Positions 37,214 through 45,611 of a DNA stretch of 64,000 nucleotides are shown piece by piece; the stretch's first letter is position 1; every line of letters starts with the position of its first letter. This stretch comes from Stenotrophomonas beteli (lineage in GTDB: Bacteria > Pseudomonadota > Gammaproteobacteria > Xanthomonadales > Xanthomonadaceae): assembly GCF_001431665.1 (NCBI RefSeq), contig NZ_LLXV01000014.1:146783-210782 (forward strand), read 5' to 3'. The notes under the pieces were generated by a model, which was not told the origin of the DNA, ran no database searches, and saw nothing but the letters and a program-made list of their open reading frames with translations. Both the position numbers and the translations under genes were made by a program.

Positions 37214-37940
37214 GGGCCCGTCCATTGTCCTGCTGCGTGAAGCCGCGAGCCGTTTCAAGGGTCACGTCGTACGAGGCGTTTCCGGCAACAGCCGCATCGA
37301 CCTGTCACCGCTGCAGGGCCGCAGGGTCAAGTCGGTTCGCAGCTGGGGCAAGCACTTCCTGCTGGAATTCAGCCATCACACGCTGCGCATCCATCTGATG
37401 ATGTTCGGCAGCTGGCGCATCGACGAGCGGAAGCCGACGCCCGCACGGGTCTCGCTGGCATTCGACAACGGCGAACTGAATTTCTATGCGTGTTCGGTCC
37501 GGCTGATCGACGAGCCGTTGAACGACGTCTACGACTGGCGGGCGGATGTGATGAACGACGCCTGGGATCCGAAGCTGGCCCGGCGCAAGCTGAAGGCGCT
37601 GCCCAACACCCTGGTCTGCGATGCGCTTCTGGACCAGGCGATCTTCGCCGGCGTCGGCAACATCATCAAGAACGAGGTGCTGTTCCGGATCGGCGTGCAT
37701 CCGGCCACGCGCCTGGGTGACCTGCCGCCGCGCAAGCTGACCGCCATGATCACGCAGGCACGCACCTACAGCTTTGAGTTCCTGGAGTGGAAACGGCGCT
37801 TCGAGTTGAAGAAGCACTGGCAGGTGCATACGCGCAAGGTGTGCCCGCTCTGTGGTGGCCCGATCAGCAAGCTGTACATGGGTACGACGCGGCGGCGCAC
37901 GTTCTTCTGCCCGATCGATCAGGTGCTGTACAGACCCTGA
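37206..37940 (+). CDS. Fpg/Nei-family DNA glycosylase
   Basis: A 244-residue base-excision glycosylase of the Fpg/Nei family. The catalytic N-terminus MPEGPS (Pro2 nucleophile, Glu3) is present, with the conserved Lys in SWGKHFLLEF, the helix-two-turn-helix around LDQAIFAGVGNIIKNEVL, and a C-terminal zinc finger. It resembles endonuclease VIII (Nei) more than Fpg. In the zinc finger the first three Cys are present (C213, C216, C235) but the fourth is replaced by Asp (D238 in CPID). It is the last gene of the BLUF-DUF72-glycosylase operon. Confidence 0.9.
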   Translation: MPEGPSIVLLREAASRFKGHVVRGVSGNSRIDLSPLQGRRVKSVRSWGKHFLLEFSHHTLRIHLMMFGSWRIDERKPTPARVSLAFDNGELNFYACSVRLIDEPLNDVYDWRADVMNDAWDPKLARRKLKALPNTLVCDALLDQAIFAGVGNIIKNEVLFRIGVHPATRLGDLPPRKLTAMITQARTYSFEFLEWKRRFELKKHWQVHTRKVCPLCGGPISKLYMGTTRRRTFFCPIDQVLYRP

Positions 37941-37960
37941 GGCCGCCTTCCGTGGCGGCC
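37941..37960. terminator. Stem-loop between convergent genes
   Basis: A 7-bp perfect GC stem with 6-base loop starts right after the glycosylase stop and lies 19 bases beyond the convergent DUF892 gene. It could act in both directions; there is no T-tract. Confidence 0.45.
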
Positions 37961-37979
37961 GGGCTCCGTGCGATGCCGC

Positions 37980-38477
37980 TCAGGCGGCCTGCGCGGCCTT
38001 GGCATTGCCGCCGCCCTTGGCCAGCAGGGTCAGCTTCTCGTCGGTCGCCTTTTCTTCCTCCAGCGTCTCCAGCAGCAACGGCAGGGCATCCTTGTAGCCC
38101 AGCTGCTTGGCCAACGCGGCGATCGTTCCGTAGGAGGCAATTTCGTAATGCTCGACCTTCTGCGCGCCACCGATCAGGGCAGCATCGCGCACCGGCCCCT
38201 TGTCGATGCTGTCGATCACCTCCTTGCCTTCCTCGACCAGGCCTTCCATCGCCGCGCACTTGATGCGCTTCAGGCGGATGCCGAGCACCTCGACCACCTG
38301 GTCGATGCGTTCGATCTGTCCCTGGGTTTCCTCCAGGTGCGTCTCGAACGCCGCGGCCAGATCCGGATTCTCGGCCGCACGGGCCAGGCGCGGAAGCGCC
38401 TTGGTCAGCTGCTTCTCGGCGCTGTAGATGTCCGAGAGTTCGTGGATGAACAGGTCTTCGGCCGTCTTGATAGCCAT
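37980..38477 (-). CDS. DUF892 (YciE/YciF-type) ferritin-like protein, second copy
   Basis: A 165-residue DUF892 protein: ELSDIYSAEKQLTKALPRL, FETHLEETQGQIERI, GAQKVEHYEIASYGTIAAL and LLETLEEEKATDEKL supply the ferritin-like Glu and His positions. It is closer to classical YciF than the copy at 33788. GGAG precedes the ATG at 38477. Transcribed away from the ligD side as a single-gene unit. Confidence 0.92.
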   Translation of the reverse strand: MAIKTAEDLFIHELSDIYSAEKQLTKALPRLARAAENPDLAAAFETHLEETQGQIERIDQVVEVLGIRLKRIKCAAMEGLVEEGKEVIDSIDKGPVRDAALIGGAQKVEHYEIASYGTIAALAKQLGYKDALPLLLETLEEEKATDEKLTLLAKGGGNAKAAQAA

Positions 38478-38725
38478 ACTGGGCTCCGCAGTGAGTGGAG
38501 CAGTCAGCGTAGGGTCTGGTCGGTTGCGATCAGGCGGGGGATGAGTGAAGGCGGCATGTGAGCTCCCACGCGGACCCTACGCACTGCCTTCACGAAGTGG
38601 TGTCTCTTCAGGACTGGATCTACCGCGCGGCCGCCGGCCTTCGCCATGGCTTCACAGTGGCATCGCTCCGTGCCCATGGAATGGCCGGTACGGTCAGTTC
38701 ACCCCCGATCACGCTGGAGACTCCC

Positions 38726-38902
38726 ATGAGCGATGACAGGAAGAACGTTGGCAGCCCGGACCGGGATCGCATCAACGTCAACGAGGATTATGAGCTGCGG
38801 TACTGGACCGCGACGCTGGGCGTGTCCGCCGAAGAACTTCGCGCGGCCGTCGCGGCGGTCGGGCCCACGGCGGTTGCTGTACGCAAGCACCTGGGCAGAT
38901 AG
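38726..38902 (+). CDS. DUF3606 small protein
   Basis: A 58-residue protein matching DUF3606: RINVNEDYELRYWT followed by GVSAEELRAAVAAVGP and VRKHL. CTGGAGA lies upstream of the ATG. It precedes ligD by 13 bases and is probably cotranscribed. Function unknown; often found with stress or repair genes. Confidence 0.82.
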   Translation: MSDDRKNVGSPDRDRINVNEDYELRYWTATLGVSAEELRAAVAAVGPTAVAVRKHLGR

Positions 38903-38915
38903 CGCGGAGCTGGCC

Positions 38916-41465
38916 ATGTCCTTGGTCGAGTATCGCCGCAAGCGTCGTTTTGACCAGACCCAGGAGCCCGAACCGGGCAAGGCGCTGCCGAAAGGCCAGC
39001 GCGCCATATTCGTGGTCCAGCTGCATCATGCCAGCCGCAGGCACTATGACTTCCGCCTGCAGGTTGGTGATGCGCTGAAGAGCTGGGCCGTTCCCAAGGG
39101 CCCAAGTTACGACCCGAAGGTCAAGCGCATGGCGGTGGAAGTGGAAGATCACCCCGTGGATTACGCGGCCTTCGAGGGTGAGATTCCAAAGGGCCAGTAT
39201 GGCGGCGGCCATGTCGCCCGGTTTGACCGCGGCGTATGGGCCACGCAGGGCGATCCGGAAGCCCAGCTCGCCAAGGGCCATCTCCGCTTCGAACTGTTCG
39301 GTACCAAGCTGAAAGGCGGCTGGCATCTGGTCCGGTCGGGAAAGCCTGCGCGCCAGCCGCAGTGGCTGCTGTTCAAGGAGGACGATGCCTTCGCCAGCGA
39401 CCTTGAGGCAGACGACCTGCTGGCCGATGTCGCTGCGCCGCCACCGGAGGATCTGAAGCACGCCGGGGCCGGCAAGGCCGCGAAGAAGCGGCTGACAGCG
39501 GTGCCTGCCACACGCACCCGGCGAAAGAGCTGGTCGAAGAAGGCCCTTGCGCTCAGCAGGGCAAGGAGGGCAGCGGCGCCGTCCGGGCCGTTCGAGCCGC
39601 AGTTGGCCAGGCTGGGCGAAGCGCCGCCCCAGGGCGGGCAGTGGGTGCATGAGATCAAATGGGATGGTTACCGCATCCTTGCCACTGTCGTTGAGGGCAA
39701 CGTGCAGCTGTGGTCACGGAACGCGCTGGAATGGACCGGCAAACTTCCCGAGATACGTGACGCGATCGCGGCCCTGGGCTTGACCTCGGCAGCACTGGAC
39801 GGCGAGCTGATCGCCGGTGCTGGCACCAAGGAGGACTTCAACCTGCTCCAGGCCACGCTTTCCGGCGAGAGGCAGGGCGTCCTGACGTATGCACTGTTCG
39901 ATCTGCTGCATCTCGATGGCGTGGACGTCGCCGATGCCCCCCTGCTGGAACGCAAGGCCCTGCTGCAATCGGTGCTTGAAGGGCAGGGCAGCCCACTGGC
40001 ATTCAGTTCGCATGTACAGGGAGATGGCGAGGAGGCCTACCGCCTGGCCGGTGAGCAGCACTTCGAAGGCATCATTTCCAAGCGCGGTGATCGCAGCTAC
40101 CACAGCGGCCGCAGCGAAGACTGGCGCAAGACGAAGCAGCTGGCCAGCGACGAGTTCGCGGTGGTGGGATACACCGCACCCAAAGGCAGCCGCACCGGCT
40201 TTGGCTCGCTGCTGCTGGCCCGGCCAGACGCAAAGCATGGCTGGCTCTACGCCGGCCGCGTCGGGTCCGGGTTCTCGGACGAACTGATTGGCGACGTCAG
40301 CAGGCGCATCAAGGGCGGCGGCGGCCGCAAGCCAACCGCATACGTGCCCACGCAGGACACCGACCTGCGCGCCGCGACGTGGTTCGAACCGCGTTTCGTG
40401 GTGGAGGTCTTCTATCGCGGGATTGGCGGGCAGAAGCTGTTGCGCCAGGCGTCGCTGAAGGCGGTGCGGACGGACAAGGGCATCGCCGATCTCGGTGATT
40501 CAGATCGCTCCGGGCCGGCCACGGCCTCTGGTGGAAAGCCCGCGCCCCCGCGTCCTGCGCGCGATGCGAAAAAGTCACCCGCTGCCGACCGCAGCCCCCC
40601 CACGCTGTCGTCACCCGGCAAGATCCTGTTTCCTGGCGATGGCTACACCAAGCAGGAGGTATGGGAGTACTACGCAGCAGTGATGGAGCACCTCCTGCCC
40701 GAGGTGGTTGATCGTCCGCTGTCGATCATCCGATGCCCGAGTGGCACCGCAAAACCCTGCTTCTTCCAGAAACACCATACAGCCGGACTGGAGCTGGTTG
40801 ATTCGGTAAGGCTGAAGGAGGAAAGCGGGATCAACGCCCAGTACCTGGTGGTGCGCGACGCAGCCAGTCTGCTTGAACTGGTGCAGTTCAACGCATTGGA
40901 GTTCCACCCCTGGGGCAGCCATGCCGAGGCGCCCGACCAGGCCGACCGGGTGGTGTTCGATCTGGATCCAGGGCCAGACGTACCCTTTGCCGAGGTCAAG
41001 AAAGCGGCCAACGACATCCGCAAACTGCTGGCGCAGCTGGAGCTGGAATCGTTCCTGCGGGTATCCGGCGGCAAGGGCCTGCACGTGGTCGTGCCGCTCA
41101 ACCCGGGATGCGATTGGGACCTGACCAAGCGCTTTGCCAAGGGTTTCGCCGACGCGCTGGCGCAATCCGAGCCCCAGCGCTTCCTGGCAACGGCCACCAA
41201 AAGCCTCCGCAACAAGCGGATCTTCGTCGACTATCTGCGCAACGGGCGCGGTGCGACGGCGGTGGCGTCCTACTCGCTGCGGGCCAGGCCGGGGGCACCG
41301 GTCGCGCTGCCGATCGCGTGGGGCGACCTGGCGAAACTCAAGCGCGCAGACGCGTTCACGATCAAGGACGTGCCAGCAAGGCTCAAACGGCGCCGCAAGG
41401 ACCCCTGGGCCGGTATCGGGAAGGTGAAGCAGAATCTGGCGCGATGGGCGCAGGCAGACCCGTAG
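38916..41465 (+). CDS. ligD: Multifunctional ATP-dependent DNA ligase LigD (PE-LIG-POL)
   Basis: An 849-residue end-joining ligase. Domains in order: 3'-phosphoesterase (about 30-150, with HHASRRHYDFRLQ), ATP-dependent ligase (about 215-520, nucleotidyl-transfer Lys in HEIKWDGYRI, K248), and archaeo-eukaryotic-primase-type polymerase (about 560-840, metal-binding FDLDPGPD, D682 and D684). This is the PE-LIG-POL order of Pseudomonas LigD. It acts in double-strand-break repair with Ku, which is not in this window. CGGAG lies before the ATG; the frame extends upstream over the DUF3606 gene but that is a shadow. Confidence 0.96.
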   Translation: MSLVEYRRKRRFDQTQEPEPGKALPKGQRAIFVVQLHHASRRHYDFRLQVGDALKSWAVPKGPSYDPKVKRMAVEVEDHPVDYAAFEGEIPKGQYGGGHVARFDRGVWATQGDPEAQLAKGHLRFELFGTKLKGGWHLVRSGKPARQPQWLLFKEDDAFASDLEADDLLADVAAPPPEDLKHAGAGKAAKKRLTAVPATRTRRKSWSKKALALSRARRAAAPSGPFEPQLARLGEAPPQGGQWVHEIKWDGYRILATVVEGNVQLWSRNALEWTGKLPEIRDAIAALGLTSAALDGELIAGAGTKEDFNLLQATLSGERQGVLTYALFDLLHLDGVDVADAPLLERKALLQSVLEGQGSPLAFSSHVQGDGEEAYRLAGEQHFEGIISKRGDRSYHSGRSEDWRKTKQLASDEFAVVGYTAPKGSRTGFGSLLLARPDAKHGWLYAGRVGSGFSDELIGDVSRRIKGGGGRKPTAYVPTQDTDLRAATWFEPRFVVEVFYRGIGGQKLLRQASLKAVRTDKGIADLGDSDRSGPATASGGKPAPPRPARDAKKSPAADRSPPTLSSPGKILFPGDGYTKQEVWEYYAAVMEHLLPEVVDRPLSIIRCPSGTAKPCFFQKHHTAGLELVDSVRLKEESGINAQYLVVRDAASLLELVQFNALEFHPWGSHAEAPDQADRVVFDLDPGPDVPFAEVKKAANDIRKLLAQLELESFLRVSGGKGLHVVVPLNPGCDWDLTKRFAKGFADALAQSEPQRFLATATKSLRNKRIFVDYLRNGRGATAVASYSLRARPGAPVALPIAWGDLAKLKRADAFTIKDVPARLKRRRKDPWAGIGKVKQNLARWAQADP

Positions 41466-41472
41466 CCCGCAC

Positions 41473-41733
41473 CTACGCTTCGGGCGGCTGCGCGGTACTG
41501 GGCAAGACATGATCGCATTCAACCAACCGTGCGTTGCTGACCGTCTGGCGCGACGAGCAGGCACCGCATACCAGCGTCGTTCCACCGGGTACCGCTCCCA
41601 ACTCGCCTCCAGACAACTGCGTAATCCTGCCGCAGGTGTTGCAACGCACGCGAATGGACCTGACGCGCTCAATACCCTGCACACCGGAAGCGGCGTCCAG
41701 CTCCAGAACATGGAAAAGGCCGGTATTGGGCAT
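41473..41733 (-). CDS. Small zinc-ribbon-like protein, 86 residues
   Basis: A short protein with two CxxC pairs (RCNTCGRI and VCGACSSR) about 24 residues apart, a zinc-ribbon spacing. The ATG at 41731-41733 has GGGAG 7 bases upstream; upstream ATGs at 41754 and 41775 are weaker. Competing plus-strand frames lack such features. Function unknown. It ends 7 bases from the end of ligD. Confidence 0.6.
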   Translation of the reverse strand: MPNTGLFHVLELDAASGVQGIERVRSIRVRCNTCGRITQLSGGELGAVPGGTTLVCGACSSRQTVSNARLVECDHVLPSTAQPPEA

Positions 41734-41923
41734 GGGGAGCTCCCGAGTCATCTGTTCCAAGCGTAAACGATCCATGGCATAGGGCGCGTCGAGGCGTCCT
41801 GGCTGCCGCTCGTCAGCCGGAACCCAACGGAATCACAAAATGCACATGATCGGAACAAACCCGGAGCGCAGATGGCCTATCCTAGCGATACGGAATCTGG
41901 GGGGGTCGCTACAGGAGCAGCCA

Positions 41924-42373
41924 ATGCCGATCAGGGCAGTCGCCTACGTCAGCGAAGCGGGCCCCGCCGTTGTGGGTGATCCGCTCGGGCTGGGCAGCGG
42001 AAAGCTGGACGATCTGGTGGATGATGCCAGCCGCTTCAACCGCAGTGCCGGCGTCACTGGCGTCCTGCTGTTCGACGGCACCCGCTTCCTCCAGTACATG
42101 GAGGGGCCCGAAGACGGCTTGAGGGTGGCGTACTCGCGAGTGGTGGGTGCTTCCAGCCACGCAGGGCTCATCGAGTTGCAGCGCGGCAGGGTAGGCAGCC
42201 GGCGACTCCCGTTCTGGCCGATGCGCTGGCTGCCGACGCAACCCGAGCAGTTGAAGATCCTTGCCTGCGCGGACTGGTCTGGATTCGCCCAGCACAGCGA
42301 TGATGATGCGCCAACCGAGACGGCGATGGATGTCCTGGCGAGGTTGGTGGAACCGCATGTCGTCGCGGCGTGA
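41924..42373 (+). CDS. BLUF-domain blue-light photoreceptor (copy 3)
   Basis: A 149-residue short BLUF protein with Tyr (Y8 in AVAYVS), Asn (N39 in RFNRSA) and Gln (Q57 in RFLQYMEG). Compared with the other two copies it carries a seven-residue insertion between the first strand and first helix (GDPLGLGSG region). AGGAG lies 6 bases before the ATG at 41924. Single-gene unit convergent with a small gene 9 bases away. Confidence 0.92.
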   Translation: MPIRAVAYVSEAGPAVVGDPLGLGSGKLDDLVDDASRFNRSAGVTGVLLFDGTRFLQYMEGPEDGLRVAYSRVVGASSHAGLIELQRGRVGSRRLPFWPMRWLPTQPEQLKILACADWSGFAQHSDDDAPTETAMDVLARLVEPHVVAA

Positions 42374-42382
42374 TCCACCGGC

Positions 42383-42613
42383 CTAGCGACCTCCATAGCG
42401 CGCCGTCCACGGGATCTCTCCGCTGCACACGTTGAGGTGCCCGGTGCGCATCACGCAATACAGCCGGGCATCCGGATCCGCACTGGCGGCAATGTAGTCC
42501 AGCGCCTCGGCGAGCATGCCGATGAACTGCGGCTCGGGATGGAACGCCGTCCAGGTTGGCAGCATTTCCTCCAGTTGCGCGATCATCAGGTCGATTTCCA
42601 GGTGCGTGCTCAC
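42383..42613 (-). CDS. Hypothetical protein, 76 residues
   Basis: A small soluble protein (EIDLMIAQLEEMLP..., ...GEIPWTARYGGR) with no recognised family. The GTG start at 42613 has a strong AAGGAGG site 8 bases upstream, which supports a real gene. It lies between BLUF copy 3 (convergent) and the Rieske oxidoreductase (divergent). Confidence 0.65.
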   Translation of the reverse strand: MSTHLEIDLMIAQLEEMLPTWTAFHPEPQFIGMLAEALDYIAASADPDARLYCVMRTGHLNVCSGEIPWTARYGGR

Positions 42614-42838
42614 TGCCTGATCCTCCTTCGAGGCACACAGTAGCGATCACCCTGCAAGGGGAGGGTTGCGACCGGCAGCGGCGACGCAGGCGTGTTGTCT
42701 ACGCAGACTTCACACATTGTTGATCCGCGATCGGTGCGCCCAACGTGTGAGCATTTTCTGCACGACCGCGCCACCGCCATTTCACCGGCAAGGGCGTATC
42801 ACAGAGGCCTCCCCGCTGAAGGTGCAAGGATTTCTGTC

Positions 42839-44356
42839 ATGTCTGGACCGGCCCCGCGCGCCAGCTTGTGGTCAGCTGACACCGGGTCGCATAGCTTCCG
42901 CCCCCTTGCTGGCACGACGCGCGTCGACGTGCTGGTGGTGGGCGCAGGCATGACCGGCCTGCTGACCGCAGCCCGCTTGGCTGATGACGGCCTGGATGTG
43001 CTGCTGGTTGATGCGGGGCCCATCGGCGGACGTAATACGGTGATGTCCACGGGTAATCTTTACGCGCCCGTCTCGCGGCTGGCAGATCTGATCTCGCGTT
43101 GGGGTGGTGACACTGCCAGCCGTATCGTGCAGTGGCGGCAGCAGGCGCTGCGATCCATCGAAACGCTGGTTCATCGCTACGATCTGCGCTGTGGATTCGA
43201 ACGCGTGACCATGCAGTATGGCGTGCAGCAGCGCACGCGAGAGGTCACGGCGCGATTCGAGCGTGAGCTGCAGGCCTATCAGCGCGTCGGGCTGCAGTGC
43301 GAACATCAGCAGTCCGGGCTGCCGTTCGCATTGGGCCACGCCTTCCGTGTCCCCGATCAGGCACAGTTGGATCCGGCGGCGTTCTGCAGGGAACTGGCCC
43401 GTCATCTGGCGGGCCGCGTGCGCATCCACGACGGGACCCGGATCACCCGCATCGAGCCATCCGCCGGCATTGCGACGGCCCCTGGCGTCCGCATCCATGC
43501 CAGGCACTTCGTGCTCGCCACCCACTCGCCAGCAGGATTCAATCTGGTGCAGGCAGAGATGGAGGTGTACCGCGAGTACGGCGTGGCGATGCCGGTTGCC
43601 AATCCGCCAGCGGCAGGTATTCACTGGATCGCCGACCGGCACCGCTCGCTGCGCGGGGTGCCCGGGACTGATGGCCGTGACTGGCTGGTGCTGGTCGGCG
43701 AGACGCATCGCACCGGCGAAACACCGGTGATGGATCCGGCCCAGCATCTGGTCGCCGACGCGCGTCGTAACTTCATCGTGCACGGCGAGCCGCTGTGCTG
43801 GTCTGCGCAGCAGTTCCGTGCCGCCGACCAGCTGCCCTACATCGGCAGCAGCGCGCACGACAATGTGTGGGTGGCGACCGGCTATGGGCCGGACGGTTTG
43901 ACCTGGGCGGGCGTGGCCGCTTGTGCGATCGCCGAGGGGATCAGGGGCGCGGCCAGCGAGATCGAGCAGCTGCTCAGCCCCATGCGCTTCACGCCGGTGC
44001 GCTCGGCGGCCGGCTGGGCCCGCACCAATACCACGGTGGCGCGGCACATGGTGGCAGATCGCCTGGGTGCTGCGCCGTCGCACTCACCCGGCGAGCTGAG
44101 CCGTGGCTGCGGGGCACTTCTGGACGTGCATGGAAGGCGAACCGCGGTCTACCGCGATGATCACGGCCAGCTGCACGCAATGTCGGCGCTGTGCCCGCAC
44201 CTCAAATGCGTCGTTCAATGGAACGGGCATGAGCGCACATGGGACTGCCCCTGCCACGGCAGCCGCTTTTCAGCCACCGGGGCACTGCTGGAGGGCCCCG
44301 CCACGCAGGGCCTCACACCAGAACCGCTGCAGGCGGGGCAGCCGCCTGAGCGTTGA
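42839..44356 (+). CDS. FAD-dependent oxidoreductase fused to a Rieske domain
   Basis: A 505-residue fusion. The N-terminal DAO-type oxidoreductase has the dinucleotide motif VDVLVVGAGMTGLLTAARL near residue 28 and a late FAD block DNVWVATGYGPDGLTWAGV. The C-terminal Rieske domain binds a [2Fe-2S] cluster through C452, H454, C470 and H473 (CPHLKC and CPCHGS); the additional C457 and C472 would form the disulfide seen in high-potential Rieske proteins. This is the layout of Bacillus YhfW-like proteins, whose substrate is unknown. Start 42839 has AAGGA 8 bases before it. Confidence 0.9.
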   Translation: MSGPAPRASLWSADTGSHSFRPLAGTTRVDVLVVGAGMTGLLTAARLADDGLDVLLVDAGPIGGRNTVMSTGNLYAPVSRLADLISRWGGDTASRIVQWRQQALRSIETLVHRYDLRCGFERVTMQYGVQQRTREVTARFERELQAYQRVGLQCEHQQSGLPFALGHAFRVPDQAQLDPAAFCRELARHLAGRVRIHDGTRITRIEPSAGIATAPGVRIHARHFVLATHSPAGFNLVQAEMEVYREYGVAMPVANPPAAGIHWIADRHRSLRGVPGTDGRDWLVLVGETHRTGETPVMDPAQHLVADARRNFIVHGEPLCWSAQQFRAADQLPYIGSSAHDNVWVATGYGPDGLTWAGVAACAIAEGIRGAASEIEQLLSPMRFTPVRSAAGWARTNTTVARHMVADRLGAAPSHSPGELSRGCGALLDVHGRRTAVYRDDHGQLHAMSALCPHLKCVVQWNGHERTWDCPCHGSRFSATGALLEGPATQGLTPEPLQAGQPPER

Positions 44357-44359
44357 CCC

Positions 44360-45051
<692 letters not shown>

Positions 45052-45156
45052 TCACCACCGATCAGGTGGCGAGCCCAGCATAGGAGTGCGTTGTCAGCGG
45101 GCCCATCAAGAGTGGGGCAACGTGATGTCAAACCTTCAGGCAACACGCGTTAACAC

Positions 45157-45435
45157 TCAGCAGGGCGGGGGAGCTTGGCGCCGGCCGTGACGCCGCCAGG
45201 CCATCACCTGGCCCACCACGGCCGTCAACAGCAGCATCGCATTGGTGGCCACGAAGACGATGCTGCCCAGCATTGCGCTGTACACCGTAAACAGTGCGGA
45301 CGCGGTCATCTGGCCCACGAACAGCCATTTCGACACCGCTTCAGGGTTCGGCGCCCGCCACTGCTTCACCATCTGCCGGATCAGGGTGGCCATCAGTACC
45401 GCGGTGGCGGCCCAGCCAAGTACATCAGGGTGCAT
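45157..45435 (-). CDS. Three-helix membrane protein, SemiSWEET/PQ-loop-like
   Basis: A 92-residue membrane protein with three helices. The pattern of an early helix, PNPEAVSKWLFVGQ at the first loop, and a helix with VATNAMLLLTAVVG resembles half-transporter SemiSWEET or PQ-loop proteins, which dimerise to move small sugars. The resemblance is moderate and the substrate unknown. GGAAGG precedes the ATG at 45435. Confidence 0.6.
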   Translation of the reverse strand: MHPDVLGWAATAVLMATLIRQMVKQWRAPNPEAVSKWLFVGQMTASALFTVYSAMLGSIVFVATNAMLLLTAVVGQVMAWRRHGRRQAPPPC

Positions 45436-45611
45436 GACGGCCTTCCATTGTGCAGGTACCCCACGTTAGCCCTCGGCCGCGCAACGGCGTACGAAGGCGA
45501 GGTGAAGGCAGCATTCCGCCCCCGCACCCTCACACCATTCACCCCGCAGCAGCGACAATGGCCCACCGGCCACGCCTGCGCGGCGCGCCCACCGAATGCA
45601 GGAACGCTGAG

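Noticed and set aside
45450..45611. Extended N-terminus of the uvrA-like protein
   Set aside because: The extra 54 residues are Pro/Arg-rich and precede a well-placed ATG at 45612 with an AGGAA site; the family N-terminus begins after that.
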